DNA of 64,000 nucleotides from Gammaproteobacteria bacterium (GCA_030949385.1 JAUZSP010000003.1:62001-126000); one strand, 5' to 3'. Counted from the first letter of the stretch, positions 47,321-56,943 are shown. The notes: generated by a model not told the origin, from the sequence alone. Made by a program: numbers and translations.

Positions 47321-47441
47321 ATCTTCAAAAAATCACCTGCGTCACTTGTCTCTCTTTTTCAGCTCTGCTTTACTCAAACAACAAAATCAGCCTTAACTCA
47401 ACACGTACTCATTACTCACAACACCAAAATACCCTTAAAAA

Positions 47442-47825
47442 ATGGCCAGCAAAAAAATAAACAGCGAATATCTGCGCAGAACCAATAAAGCCATCAAGTA
47501 CATCATTGACAATCCCATGATCACCCCCACGGCTCAATGCCGTTATGATGCCTCAATCGAGGTGGAAGAGAGCACCAAGATCTTAGACCCCTTTCTAAAG
47601 CAGACCATCCCCGCAGGCACATACGCCGTCGCTTATTACAAAGGCGACGGTGACAAAGTCAGCAATTTCTATATGGAACTGTATTCAAACTGGCTGCCCA
47701 GCAGTGGTTTTGAACCCGACGATTATCCACCCGTGGCTCATTATTTGAACGACTCCAGAAAAGCCGGTTTTGTTGAAATGGAAGTCTGCATCAAACTAAA
47801 AGAGCTGCAACACCCGCCCAAATAA
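47442..47825 (+). CDS. Remnant AraC/GyrI-type regulator lacking the DNA-binding domain
   Basis: This 127-residue protein begins with SEYLRRTNKAIKYIIDN, which looks like the first helix of an AraC-type HTH domain. It then jumps straight into the second half of a GyrI-like effector-binding domain (ITPTAQCRYDASIEVEES, PAGTYAVAYYKGDGDKV, WLPSSGFEPDDYPPVAHYL). In full-length AraC-GyrI regulators about 150 residues, holding most of the HTH and the start of the GyrI domain, lie between these parts. An in-frame internal deletion would explain this. It cannot bind DNA as a normal AraC protein. There is no clear ribosome site at the ATG. Confidence 0.65.
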   Translation: MASKKINSEYLRRTNKAIKYIIDNPMITPTAQCRYDASIEVEESTKILDPFLKQTIPAGTYAVAYYKGDGDKVSNFYMELYSNWLPSSGFEPDDYPPVAHYLNDSRKAGFVEMEVCIKLKELQHPPK

Positions 47826-47928
47826 AATAGACGCTGTCAATCGTTTTCTCATCTCCCCCTCCTTGGGCGCAATCATTGCTCTGCATCTTTTTCATTCTCT
47901 TTTATGAAATCAATGCACGGGCATCCAC

Positions 47929-49617
47929 ATGAAACACTCTCTCTTTTGGCGACTCTTTATCCCCATTCTGGCACTCTGTCTACTGAGTTTTGTGGCCATC
48001 AGCGTTTACGTCCCCCGTGCCATGCAGCAGTTTGAAGAGCAGATCGCCTTAGATCAAGCACTGCAAATAGCACAACAGTTCAAAACTATTCGCGCCTACT
48101 ACACCAAAAACGTGGTCGCTAAAGTGATCAAAAATGGCCATTTTAAAGCCTCAATTAAGCATAAAAACGAAACCAACAGCATCCCGCTGCCCGCCACCCT
48201 GATTCACGACCTCAGCGATTTATTGCAAAACAACGGCACCACCATTCGACTCTATTCCGCCTACCCCTTTCCCAATCGAACAGACCGCCTTCTGGACAAT
48301 TTCGAAGAAGACGCTTGGCAAGCACTCAGTAAAACACCCACAACGCCCTTTGTGCGCACCGAGCAGCACCAAGGAAAAACCAGCGTCCGAGTTGGCATTG
48401 CTGATGTGATGATCAACGAGACCTGCGTCAATTGCCATAACAACCGCCTCGACACCCCCAAAGACGACTGGCAACTGGGTGAGATGCGCGGCGTACTGGA
48501 GATCATTACCCCCATCGACAAACAACTGCTGATCGCCAGCGGTATCAGCAACGGTTTTATGATCGCGCTGGCGCTGTTGGGGCTGCTGCTCGGGGTGTCG
48601 CTCTATTTTATTTTCCAGCGCACCATTGGCAAACGCCTTAATCAAGTGATTACCGCACTGGATGAAATAGCTCAAGGAGAGGGCGACCTAAGCCAACGAC
48701 TGGATGAAAAAGGCAAACACGAAGTCGCACAAATTGGCCATGCGTTTAACCAAGTCATGCAGAAATTCAGCGCCATTGTCTCCGAGGTGATCGTGGTCAC
48801 GGGCGAACTCTCTCACCTGTCACAATCGTTAAGCTCCGCCAATCAAAAGTCGAGTCAGCGAGTCATTGATCAAGACCGAGAAACCGGCAGCGTCACCACC
48901 TCGGCAGGCGCATTGGAAATCTCTGCCCGTGACATCGTGCGTCATGCCGAAAAAGCCTCCGATACCACCCAACAAACCACGCGAAACACCGAACAGGGCG
49001 AGCAGATCGTACAGAACAGCATGCAATCCACTCAGCAGCTCTCCAATCACATTGGTGAAGCTGTGAACTCCCTTACCCGCCTACAAACGGACGTGGATGA
49101 AATCAGTGAAGTCTTAGATGTCATTCGCAGCATCGCCGACCAAACAAACCTGTTGGCACTCAATGCCGCCATCGAAGCAGCGCGCGCCAGCGAACAGGGA
49201 CGCGGCTTTGCGGTAGTGGCCGATGAGGTGCGTGTTTTGGCCTCTCGCACCCAAGCCTCAACACAAAAAATTCAAGGCATGACCGAGCGCCTACACACCA
49301 CCACAGAAGAGGTGGTCAGCGCCATGAAACAGAGCCAACAGCAAGCCAAAGCAACCCTACACCTCTCCAGCAAAGTGGGTGGACAACTGCGTCAAATAAC
49401 CCACTCGGTCAACTCCGTGCGCAACATGAACTTACAAATCGCCTCTGCCGCCAAACAACAGGAGCAGACCATCGGCAGCGTCAACCAAAATCTAACCGGC
49501 ATCAGCGCCACCTCGCGCGCCGCCGCTCAAGCAGGGGAGCACAGCAGCAATCAGGTGCAACAGGTAGAACAACTGGCCAGTCGCCTACTGAGTTTGACCC
49601 AGCAGTTTAAAGTTTAG
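47929..49617 (+). CDS. Haem-binding chemoreceptor (DUF3365/Tll0287-like sensor)
   Basis: A 562-residue methyl-accepting chemotaxis protein. TM1 is at about 8-28. The periplasmic sensor (about 30-200) matches the Tll0287/DUF3365 type and contains a c-type haem motif ETCVNCHNN near residue 166. TM2 lies near 205-225, followed by HAMP ([23 protein letters not shown]) and the signalling hairpin with an intact tip ([38 protein letters not shown]). It probably senses redox state or a gas through the haem and steers taxis. It is a single gene. Confidence 0.9.
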   Translation: MKHSLFWRLFIPILALCLLSFVAISVYVPRAMQQFEEQIALDQALQIAQQFKTIRAYYTKNVVAKVIKNGHFKASIKHKNETNSIPLPATLIHDLSDLLQNNGTTIRLYSAYPFPNRTDRLLDNFEEDAWQALSKTPTTPFVRTEQHQGKTSVRVGIADVMINETCVNCHNNRLDTPKDDWQLGEMRGVLEIITPIDKQLLIASGISNGFMIALALLGLLLGVSLYFIFQRTIGKRLNQVITALDEIAQGEGDLSQRLDEKGKHEVAQIGHAFNQVMQKFSAIVSEVIVVTGELSHLSQSLSSANQKSSQRVIDQDRETGSVTTSAGALEISARDIVRHAEKASDTTQQTTRNTEQGEQIVQNSMQSTQQLSNHIGEAVNSLTRLQTDVDEISEVLDVIRSIADQTNLLALNAAIEAARASEQGRGFAVVADEVRVLASRTQASTQKIQGMTERLHTTTEEVVSAMKQSQQQAKATLHLSSKVGGQLRQITHSVNSVRNMNLQIASAAKQQEQTIGSVNQNLTGISATSRAAAQAGEHSSNQVQQVEQLASRLLSLTQQFKV

Positions 49618-49680
49618 CGTCGTAGGAAAAAATGGCTCATCATTAAAAAACACAGCCAACTTTCGCGAGCTTGTGCAATA

Positions 49681-50232
49681 TCAACGGTAAAAATGAACCC
49701 CAAGCGAAGGTGTAATGCTCTTCACAACAGCATCTTGCTCTAATCCAGAGTGACGAAAGGCCAATTCCAAGGCAATGCCCACACCTTTTACCTCGAACTC
49801 CCAGCCTGCACCTAGGTAGACATGATAACCCTCCAGATCAGCAGCAGAGCCGTTGTGATTCAAACGAGCGTAGCCCACACCCAGACGAGAAAATAGATTA
49901 TCGGCAATATCACGATGATAATATTTCCCCTCCAGACCAAAGGTAATCAATTTCACCTCATTACCCAGCCTTGCATCCTGAGCACCCTTCACTTTAGCCG
50001 AACCCAGCAAAGGGTTAAGCGCCAGACCCAAAGAATAACGGCGCGGCTCTTCCCACCAAAGGTTGATCGTATTGCTCAAACCTTGATACGTGCTTTCACT
50101 GCCATCCTTAAGCGTAATCTGATGGGAAGCAAAATGCTCACGCGCCCGAAACTTAAACTCCCCCGCTGCGGCCTGCCCAATCAACAAAAAAACAAACAAA
50201 CCGGCAATGCGGCTAAGTGTTGATTTTTGCAT
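49681..50232 (-). CDS. Outer-membrane beta-barrel protein
   Basis: A 183-residue protein with a signal peptide (cleavage near AAAGE) and beta strands of alternating polarity (LWWEEPRRYSLGLALN, LGVGYARLNHNG, YHVYLGAGWEFEV, GIALELAFRHSG), ending LGVHFYR. It resembles small OmpA/OmpW-like barrels with unknown cargo. I use the ATG at 50232, which gives a standard signal peptide. It stands alone. Confidence 0.7.
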   Translation of the reverse strand: MQKSTLSRIAGLFVFLLIGQAAAGEFKFRAREHFASHQITLKDGSESTYQGLSNTINLWWEEPRRYSLGLALNPLLGSAKVKGAQDARLGNEVKLITFGLEGKYYHRDIADNLFSRLGVGYARLNHNGSAADLEGYHVYLGAGWEFEVKGVGIALELAFRHSGLEQDAVVKSITPSLGVHFYR

Positions 50233-50498
50233 AATTTTTTCCTTTAACTTCAGACAAATCTTACCCCTAAGAACAGACACAATACACCTTTGCCCTAGCA
50301 CAAGCGTTGTAAAACAGTGAGCCAACCTCGGTTCACGGTTTCAAATCCATGCCACAGAAACGAAAATTTTCTGCCCTAGCAGCTCGTGTGGTCAGTCTTT
50401 TATCAGCCCACTTAGGTTATTAACTTTATTAGCAGATACAAATTAACGCTGAGCAGAAAGGACAGGCTGCGCGGCATCACCAACAACATGAGGCAAAC

Positions 50499-50909
50499 AT
50501 GCAACACAACAAAGGACTGGTACGGCGTTTTTACGAAGAGATGTGGAACCACTGGGATTTTCAACTCACCAATGAGCTGCTGAATGATGAGTTTATTTTA
50601 CACGGCTCCACTGGGCTCTATAAAACCGGACGACAAGGCTTCATTGACTACGCCGACACCGTACACCGTGTTTTTCCCGACTTTCACAGCGCCATTGACG
50701 ATCTGATTGCCGAAGAGAACAAAGTGGTTGCCCGCCTCTCTTTCAGTGGCACTCAGCAGAAAGAACTGTTTGGCAAAGCCGCCGATGGCCGCCGTGTCTA
50801 TTACGACGGCTTGGCCATTTTCACCTTTGAAAAAGAAAAAATCAGCGAGTTATGGTTGATCAGTGACCTGTATAACTTAATGATGCAGGTCAAATCCAAG
50901 TATGGCTGA
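50499..50909 (+). CDS. SnoaL-like / ester cyclase family protein
   Basis: A 136-residue soluble protein with the NTF2/SnoaL-like fold: GLVRRFYEEMWNHWDFQLTNELL at the start, FILHGSTG, HRVFPDFHSAIDDLIAEENKVVARLSFSGTQQ and a closing ELWLISDLYNLMMQ. Relatives include ester cyclases and steroid-isomerase-like proteins; the substrate is unknown. A GAGG ribosome site precedes the ATG. Confidence 0.82.
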   Translation: MQHNKGLVRRFYEEMWNHWDFQLTNELLNDEFILHGSTGLYKTGRQGFIDYADTVHRVFPDFHSAIDDLIAEENKVVARLSFSGTQQKELFGKAADGRRVYYDGLAIFTFEKEKISELWLISDLYNLMMQVKSKYG

Positions 50910-50914
50910 AATGC

Positions 50915-51511
50915 CTACACAATCACTTTGAGCGCTGCAACCAACTGCCCCAACGCCTGACCACGATGACTCAGGCCATTTTTCACCTCAGGGTCTAATA
51001 ACGCCGAAGCCATACCGTGCGTTGGCACAAAGAAAAGGGTGTCGTAACCAAAACCGTTATCACCCTCTTCCTGATGCAAAATTTGCCCTTCCCACGCCCC
51101 TTCTGCAATGATCGGCGAAGGATCGTCGGCGTGTTTCAAATAGACAATCACCGCCCGAAAACGCGCCGTGCGCTGCTCATCAGGCACCTCTTTCAAAGCA
51201 TCTAACAACTTGGCGTTGTTGTCATGATCGCTGGCACCGACACCGGCGTAACGAGCCGAATAGATCCCCGGCGCACCATTCAGTGCATCCACCTCAATGC
51301 CCGAATCATCGGCAATCGCAGGCAGCCCCGTGTGGGCAGCGGCATTACGCGCCTTAATAATCGCGTTTTCCACAAAGGTCAAACCGGTCTCATCCGCTTC
51401 CGGCACGGCAAAATCCGACTGCGGACGAATCCCAAAACCCAAACCACTCAACATGGCGGATAACTCACGAACTTTTCCAGGGTTGCCCGTTGCTAATACA
51501 ATACTTTTCAC
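50915..51511 (-). CDS. rdgB: XTP/dITP pyrophosphatase (RdgB/HAM1)
   Basis: A 198-residue enzyme that removes inosine and xanthosine triphosphates from the nucleotide pool. It has IVLATGNPGKVRELSAML, ADDSGIEVDALNGAPGIYSARYAG, GFGYDTLFFVP and LSHRGQAL. I start it at a GTG at 51511 preceded by GGAG, because this gives the family N-terminus; the frame extends to 51625 without support. Confidence 0.94.
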   Translation of the reverse strand: MKSIVLATGNPGKVRELSAMLSGLGFGIRPQSDFAVPEADETGLTFVENAIIKARNAAAHTGLPAIADDSGIEVDALNGAPGIYSARYAGVGASDHDNNAKLLDALKEVPDEQRTARFRAVIVYLKHADDPSPIIAEGAWEGQILHQEEGDNGFGYDTLFFVPTHGMASALLDPEVKNGLSHRGQALGQLVAALKVIV

Positions 51512-51682
51512 TGTTTCTGCTCCAATACGTCGTTCTGTTTCTGCATCAACCCTTTGAAATGCCCCGCAGAAAAAAGCCAAATTATACACGGCTGGACAAT
51601 GCCACGTCGCCTGAGTGAAACTCATTCATCTATACTTATGAGATTGTTCGCCACCGCCTCTTGCACATTCTGGAGTTACCTT

Positions 51683-52549
51683 ATGTTAAAAAGCATGACC
51701 GCCTACGCCCGCCAACAGCAGCAAGCCACTTGGGGCAGCTTGATCTGGGAGCTGCGATCTGTGAATCACCGTTATCTGGAAATCACGCTCCGTCTGCCCG
51801 AAGAGCTTCGAGAATTGGAACCACAGCTGCGTGAACAGGTTGGCAAACGCCTCAAGCGAGGCAAAGTGGAATGCAATCTGCGCTTTAAAGCCAATGAAGA
51901 ACTCAGCGACACCCTGCAAGTAAATGAGGCTGCTGCCAAAGCACTGCTGCACGCCTGCCATCAACTGGAAGGTCAGATGATGAACGCCGCTCGCCTCAAC
52001 CCGCTGGAGATATTGAACTGGCCTGGGATAATCAAACCACAAGCAACCGACTTAAGAGCCGTTAAAAATGCCACTCTGGATCTGCTCAGCGTCAGCCTTG
52101 ATGATCTGATCGCCACCCGTGAGAGAGAAGGTGAACGCATTGACGCCATGCTGCAAAGTCGTCACCGCCTAATCGCCGAACTGAGCCAACGCATCGCCAT
52201 GCAACGACCTGCGATTCAAGAAAAAATGCGTAACAAACTGCGCTCGCGCTTTAATGAATTAAACCTTGAACCGGATAACGGGCGCTTAGAACAAGAGCTG
52301 GTCTACTTGGCGCAGAAACAGGACATCGACGAAGAGCTGGATCGCCTCAACGCCCATCTAAAAGAAGTCGATGAAGTCTTGCAACGTCAGGAACCTGTAG
52401 GCCGTCGCCTCGACTTTCTAATGCAGGAGCTCAATCGTGAAGCCAATACTCTGGGAGCCAAAGCCAGCGATGTAGACACCAGTGGCGCATCCGTGGAGCT
52501 GAAAGTATTGATCGAACAGATGCGGGAACAGATCCAAAACGTCGAATAG
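51683..52549 (+). CDS. YicC family endoribonuclease
   Basis: A 288-residue protein with the YicC N-terminal domain (MLKSMTAYARQQQQ, WGSLIWELRSVNHRYLEI, RLPEELRELEPQLREQVGKRL) and the C-terminal DUF1732 domain (DNGRLEQELVYLAQKQDIDEELDRL, GRRLDFLMQELNREANTLGAK). YicC proteins are stress-linked endoribonucleases. The ATG at 51683 with TGGAG upstream fits the family start. rdgB is divergent. Confidence 0.93.
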   Translation: MLKSMTAYARQQQQATWGSLIWELRSVNHRYLEITLRLPEELRELEPQLREQVGKRLKRGKVECNLRFKANEELSDTLQVNEAAAKALLHACHQLEGQMMNAARLNPLEILNWPGIIKPQATDLRAVKNATLDLLSVSLDDLIATREREGERIDAMLQSRHRLIAELSQRIAMQRPAIQEKMRNKLRSRFNELNLEPDNGRLEQELVYLAQKQDIDEELDRLNAHLKEVDEVLQRQEPVGRRLDFLMQELNREANTLGAKASDVDTSGASVELKVLIEQMREQIQNVE

Positions 52550-52629
52550 CCTCTTCAACCTCCAAAAGCAGCCACAAATAGATCTAAAATCTTTTTTCAA
52601 TCTATTTTAGAAAATAAGTAAAAAAGAAC

Positions 52630-52658
52630 TTGCTAATATTAGTTATTACTAATATACT
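52630..52658 (+). promoter_or_regulatory. Sigma-70-like promoter for the small secreted protein
   Basis: TTGCTA and TATACT with a 17-bp spacer form a good vegetative promoter 88 bp before the start codon. The spacer and flanks contain CTAATATTAG and a second CTAATAT, a possible operator. Confidence 0.65.
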
Positions 52659-52668
52659 CCATTTCATC

Positions 52669-52710
52669 GTTTAGGCAGGCACCGCCAACACCCTAAACAA
52701 ACTCTTTTTT
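52669..52710 (+). promoter_or_regulatory. Attenuator-like hairpin in the leader of the small secreted protein gene
   Basis: GTTTAGG (52669-52675) and CCTAAAC (52692-52698) form a 7-bp stem, followed after AAACTC by T6 (52705-52710). It lies about 40 bp before the start codon, inside the 5' UTR expected from the promoter at 52630. It could act as a partial terminator or stabilise the 5' end. Confidence 0.45.
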
Positions 52711-52746
52711 ACTTTTTAGATTATTAAACTTTTGGAAATTAACCTA

Positions 52747-53166
52747 ATGAAAACATTGAAAATTATCGCTGCTGCTGCTCTGTTGACCGCCTCTGCTGCT
52801 TCTCACGCTTGGTTCGGTCCTTTTGCTGACAACAGCAACTACAACAACAGTAATGGTAACGGTTCTACACAAACTGCTGGTAACGGCACCGGTTCTTTCG
52901 GTTTCAGCATGAACGCGTCTGCTAAAGCAGACGCCGATACCAAAGGCAACATGGACAGCACCGGTAACAGCACCGACACCAACGGTAACGACGCTGGAAA
53001 TGGCACCGGAAACGGTTCTGCTAACGGTTCCGGTTCTTTCGGTTTCAACATGAACGCGTCTGCTAAAGGCAACAGCGACGTGGCCGCCAAAACCGACACA
53101 GCTTCTACCGTAGCCGCTGTTGAGCCTGCTGCTGCTCCCGTAGTTGCTGCTCCTGCGGCTAAGTAA
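52747..53166 (+). CDS. Small secreted Asn/Gly/Ser/Thr-rich protein with an internal duplication
   Basis: A 139-residue protein with a signal peptide (cleavage near SHAWF). The mature part has WFGPF, then two copies of GSFGF-(S/N)-MNASAK embedded in low-complexity N/G/S/T sequence, ending in an Ala/Val/Pro-rich tail. Codon choice (GCT, GGT, AAC) suggests strong expression. The strong promoter and terminator agree. The composition recalls sulfur-globule envelope proteins or other structural shell proteins of sulfur oxidisers, but the similarity is only compositional. I cannot assign a family. Confidence 0.75.
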   Translation: MKTLKIIAAAALLTASAASHAWFGPFADNSNYNNSNGNGSTQTAGNGTGSFGFSMNASAKADADTKGNMDSTGNSTDTNGNDAGNGTGNGSANGSGSFGFNMNASAKGNSDVAAKTDTASTVAAVEPAAAPVVAAPAAK

Positions 53167-53190
53167 GACCCAGAAACCTACGTTTCTAGA

Positions 53191-53227
53191 AACCCCCGCT
53201 TGAGCTGTGCTCAGCGGGGGTTTTTTT
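53191..53227 (+). terminator. Strong terminator of the small secreted protein gene
   Basis: AACCCCCGCTTGAGC and GCTCAGCGGGGGTT pair over 14 positions with one mismatch around a short loop and lead into T7. It begins 25 bp after the stop. Confidence 0.95.
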
Positions 53228-53394
53228 GTGCCCAATGAACTGTCTTCCACCACAGAAACACTTTACCTTACAAGCCTCAAGCATAAAACAATCGTTCTAT
53301 TTCAAGCACAAAATGACGGGTAAGAGAAATGTGCGAACGCCACCAGCATCATGCCCTAAGTCATTGCCCCTTTTTTAAGTCAGGTTTATCTTCA

Positions 53395-54537
53395 ATGAGT
53401 CAACCAGCAGCACTGAAAATTCTGATTATCGACGACAGTCCCGAAGATCGTTGGGTCTATCAACGCTACCTCAAACAGCATCCACAACACCGTTACCACA
53501 TCATTGAAACCGGCCTAGGACATGAGGGAGTTCACTTAGCCGAAAGCGAACAACCCGATTGCATTTTACTCGATTATCACTTACCCGATCTCAACGGTCT
53601 TGAAATCTTAGCCCAACTTTCACGGAAAAAAATCTCTTCTGCTGTGATTATGCTCACCGGTCAATCGCAGCAAGATCGAGATATTCTTGCCCTTAAAGCC
53701 GGTGCTTCAGACTACTTAGCCAAAGAAAAACTCAACAGCCAAATTCTCCATCGCGTTATTCGCTACGCCATTGAACGCAAAGGTACCGAACGCAAACTAC
53801 AGCGTCTCAATGACGAAAAAAACCACCTACTCGGCATGGTTGCTCATGATCTACGCAACCCTCTGACCTCCATTCGCGGTTTCAGTGAACTGATTCTTGA
53901 GGAGCAAACCACCAGTCGAGAAGAGATGTGTGAACTGCTCACCATCATTCACAACCTCAGCGAAGAGATGTTATTGACTCTGCACAACCTACTCGATGTT
54001 TCCAGAATCGACAGCGGTAAATTTGACGTCAAGCTTGAAAAAAACAACCTCTCAGAACTGCTGCATTATCGCATTCGATTGAGCAGCATCACCGCCAAAC
54101 GCAAAAACATCCAACTCATCGACCAAACACCCGATCACCTTTACGCCCTCTTTGACCCAGAGCGACTCAATCAGGTGGTGGATAATTTTCTCAATAACGC
54201 CATCAAATATTCACCCACTGACTCACAGATAACAATCAACGCCAAAGAAACCAAGATGGGAGTTGAAGTTTCAGTAACAGACCAAGGCCCAGGCATTCCA
54301 AAAGCGGAACTGGATCACATTTTTGCAACTTTCCACACTTTAGGTAGCAGCACTCCGATGAATGGTGAAACCAGTTCTGGATTAGGACTTGCCATCGCAA
54401 AAAAAATCATTGATGCTCATCAAGGTGAAATTGGGGTTAGAAATTCCGAGCAAGGTGGCAGTGAATTTTACTTTAAAATCCCAATAAACAGCCTGTTTGA
54501 ACAACAGGCCAAAACAAGACTCAGCCATAAAAGTTAA
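53395..54537 (+). CDS. Receiver-histidine kinase fusion
   Basis: A 380-residue cytosolic signalling protein. An N-terminal receiver domain (LIIDDSPEDRWVY, phospho-Asp in CILLDYHLPDLNG, MLTGQ, and LAKEKL with the Lys) is joined by a helix to a HisKA domain (LLGMVAHDLRNPLTSIRGF) and a HATPase (NQVVDNFLNNAIKYS, DQGPGIP, SSGLGLAIAKKII). It looks like a kinase that itself responds to another phosphodonor. An upstream in-frame ATG at 53329 with AAGAG is possible but the family start is near 53395. It opens a one-strand signalling cluster of five genes. Confidence 0.9.
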   Translation: MSQPAALKILIIDDSPEDRWVYQRYLKQHPQHRYHIIETGLGHEGVHLAESEQPDCILLDYHLPDLNGLEILAQLSRKKISSAVIMLTGQSQQDRDILALKAGASDYLAKEKLNSQILHRVIRYAIERKGTERKLQRLNDEKNHLLGMVAHDLRNPLTSIRGFSELILEEQTTSREEMCELLTIIHNLSEEMLLTLHNLLDVSRIDSGKFDVKLEKNNLSELLHYRIRLSSITAKRKNIQLIDQTPDHLYALFDPERLNQVVDNFLNNAIKYSPTDSQITINAKETKMGVEVSVTDQGPGIPKAELDHIFATFHTLGSSTPMNGETSSGLGLAIAKKIIDAHQGEIGVRNSEQGGSEFYFKIPINSLFEQQAKTRLSHKS

Positions 54538-54600
54538 GGGAGGAACCATGTTGATAAAAAAGCAATATTCTCTCTACCTTTTACACAGACCAGTCCAGCA

Positions 54601-56271
54601 GTGAAGACCTTGGAGGTCAAAATTTGGATTCCACCAACAATCGTTATCCTACTGTTGTTAACTATTACCTATCTGTTTATTAATAGCCAACCAACCAACC
54701 CAAAAATACACCTACACATACTCCAAAGCCTGCATATCCTAGAACATTTAGAACCCAACCTAAATCGTGATCTCTTATTGGCAAGAGAGGGGCTATTGAA
54801 CAACTATGACCGTCTAGGCCATACCATTAAAAACATGTTAAACCAACTAAAAATCATCAAACAGCTCAGCACTCAAGTACCAAAAAAACTGGAACACAAT
54901 ATAACACCCACCATCAAACACCTTGAAAAGACCCTAAAGAAATCAATCCATATCATCTTAGACTTTCAAGTCATAGCCCAGCTCAAACAGAAACTCACCC
55001 TCAACCTATTGAATAAATTAAAAAAAATAAGCGTAAACCCAAACAGATCTAATGATAATATAAAAATAATCAACCTCCTAAACAACCTTTTTGGATTTTT
55101 ATTAACCCATAAAAAAAGTGATTTAGACAGTGCCCATGAACAGTTACAGCTACTCAGAGAAAACAACAATCAAAACAACCAGAAAATAATAAAACAGAGT
55201 GATAACTTATTACAACAAATTAAAAACATCAACAATCACATAAATAAAATTGATTCTTTAGCTATATCAGCCAGCTTGGATATTCTAGAAAACACCTACA
55301 TTTACGACAACAACAACATCAATAGTGCCGCTTACACCTATAGAAGCCTACTTTATCTGACCAGCCTAGGCTTGCTTGCCTACTTACTGTTACTGTTGCT
55401 GCAACTGCGCTACGGATCAATAAAAATAAAGGAGATCAACAAATCCTTAGCCCTAGAGATCAATGAGAGAAAAAGTGCAGAAAAATCGCAACGAATCTAT
55501 ATGGATCAGTTAAAACAGAGCAATAAAGAGCTGGATGATTTCACCTATATCGCCTCTCACGACCTGAAAGATCCACTGCGAGGAATCAATAACTACGCCA
55601 CCTTCTTAATCGAAGATTGTCATGAAAAACTGAATCATGAAAACCGAAAAAATTTAGAGTCAATCAAACGCCTATCACAAAGAATGAGTCAACTTATCGA
55701 AGATTTACGTGACTGTTCACGAGTTGATTATATGGAATTGGCTTTTGGGGTTCATGACCTTTACAGCCCTTTAAATGAAGTTTTAGAAGCTTTGGAATAT
55801 AATATTGATGAAAACAACATCAGCATTCAAGTACCACAGCGTTTACCCATTATTCATTGTGATCGCATTCGAATAAAAGAGATCTTTCACAATCTGGTTA
55901 CCAATGCAATAAAATACAACGATAAATCACTAAAGTGGATTGAAATTGGCTGCAAATTTTATTCAGAAAAACAACACAAACGCTACCAACAACGCCAATG
56001 CGTTGAAGGCACGGTATTTTATGTCAAAGACAATGGCATCGGTATTCAAAAGAATCATTGGAACAGCGTCTACCAGATCTTCAAGCGCCTACATGGCCGA
56101 GAACAATACGGTGGTGGCACTGGGGTGGGCTTAACCATTGTTAAAAAACTGGTACAACGTCACCAAGGAAAAATTTGGATCGAATCAACCCTCAACGAGG
56201 GCACAACCTTCTATTTCACCTTAGATAAGATGGAACCCGAAGCTAAAAAAAAGGCCTTATTAGAAGGCTAA
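54601..56271 (+). CDS. Membrane sensor histidine kinase
   Basis: A 556-residue kinase with TM helices near residues 9-28 and 255-275. The periplasmic part between them is Asn/Lys/Leu-rich and AT-rich, so it is probably a fast-evolving or transferred helical sensor. The kinase core is intact: DDFTYIASHDLKDPLRGINNY with the His, NLVTNAIKYND, DNGIGIQKN and GTGVGLTIVKKLVQ. The start is a GTG at 54601, which has no strong ribosome site. The cluster continues with a CheY-like receiver. Confidence 0.88.
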   Translation: MKTLEVKIWIPPTIVILLLLTITYLFINSQPTNPKIHLHILQSLHILEHLEPNLNRDLLLAREGLLNNYDRLGHTIKNMLNQLKIIKQLSTQVPKKLEHNITPTIKHLEKTLKKSIHIILDFQVIAQLKQKLTLNLLNKLKKISVNPNRSNDNIKIINLLNNLFGFLLTHKKSDLDSAHEQLQLLRENNNQNNQKIIKQSDNLLQQIKNINNHINKIDSLAISASLDILENTYIYDNNNINSAAYTYRSLLYLTSLGLLAYLLLLLLQLRYGSIKIKEINKSLALEINERKSAEKSQRIYMDQLKQSNKELDDFTYIASHDLKDPLRGINNYATFLIEDCHEKLNHENRKNLESIKRLSQRMSQLIEDLRDCSRVDYMELAFGVHDLYSPLNEVLEALEYNIDENNISIQVPQRLPIIHCDRIRIKEIFHNLVTNAIKYNDKSLKWIEIGCKFYSEKQHKRYQQRQCVEGTVFYVKDNGIGIQKNHWNSVYQIFKRLHGREQYGGGTGVGLTIVKKLVQRHQGKIWIESTLNEGTTFYFTLDKMEPEAKKKALLEG

Positions 56272-56351
56272 CAACAATGTCACCTTATAAAAAATGGCTT
56301 ATAGACCATGGGGACATAAAAACCACTTAAAACACAGGGATAGGAAAAACC

Positions 56352-56744
56352 ATGAGTGAAAAAGTCAAAGTACTGCTCGTCGATGATGAGTCACACATCC
56401 GAATTTTCATGCGTAAGGTATTACAATCAATGAATTGCGATGTCATCGCTGAGGCCGCCGACGGCAATGAAGCCATCAGCATGTACCGTCGTTACAAACC
56501 CAACATCACCTTGATGGACATCAATATGCGCATTATGAACGGTGCCAAAGCCCTAAAAATAATTGTGCAAGAAGACCCCTCTGCCTTGGTCATTATGCTG
56601 ACCTCACTGCACTCAATGGAAAAAGTCAATGAATGCCTCTCTTCTGGGGCATCCAATTATTTGCGCAAAGACCTGCCCATTAAAGAGATAAAACAGCAAA
56701 TCATTCATACCTGGCACTCCCACAACAACAAAATAAAGCACTAA
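56352..56744 (+). CDS. CheY-like response regulator
   Basis: A 130-residue single-domain receiver. It has LLVDDESHIR, the phospho-Asp 56 in ITLMDINMRIMNGAKAL, VIMLTSLHS with the conserved Thr and NYLRKDLP with the Lys. No output domain is attached, so it must act by protein contact, perhaps with the GspE-like protein or the kinase next to it. The ATG has a good AGG site. Confidence 0.92.
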   Translation: MSEKVKVLLVDDESHIRIFMRKVLQSMNCDVIAEAADGNEAISMYRRYKPNITLMDINMRIMNGAKALKIIVQEDPSALVIMLTSLHSMEKVNECLSSGASNYLRKDLPIKEIKQQIIHTWHSHNNKIKH

Positions 56745-56749
56745 CCAAC

Positions 56750-56923
56750 ATGAGCAAAAAATACAATCTTCAAGACGTTCGGCGTGACATTGCCCAAGAC
56801 CAAGCCATCGCTGAACAGCCTGACAAAACAGGTACCACGGTTGAATTAGACCACGATCAAATTCAAAAGCTGGTAGCGCTTAATAAAAAACAGAACGCTG
56901 TAAAAAAACATGGACATTCGTAA
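56750..56923 (+). CDS. 57-aa small protein in the signalling cluster
   Basis: A 57-residue frame (start MSKKYNLQDVRRDIAQ, end NKKQNAVKKHGHS) begins 5 bp after the receiver stop. It has no family I recognise. It is charged and helical, with a middle part TVELDHDQIQKLVALN, and could be an adaptor peptide. Its stop overlaps a second ATG (56910) that leads toward the next gene, which suggests coupled translation. Confidence 0.6.
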   Translation: MSKKYNLQDVRRDIAQDQAIAEQPDKTGTTVELDHDQIQKLVALNKKQNAVKKHGHS

Positions 56924-56943
56924 TCCCAACTTCATCAGAAGCA

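Noticed and set aside
53329-53394. Upstream extension of the receiver-kinase gene
   Set aside because: The added 22 residues have no domain features and the receiver fold begins just after the ATG at 53395; it remains possible because AAGAG precedes the first ATG.
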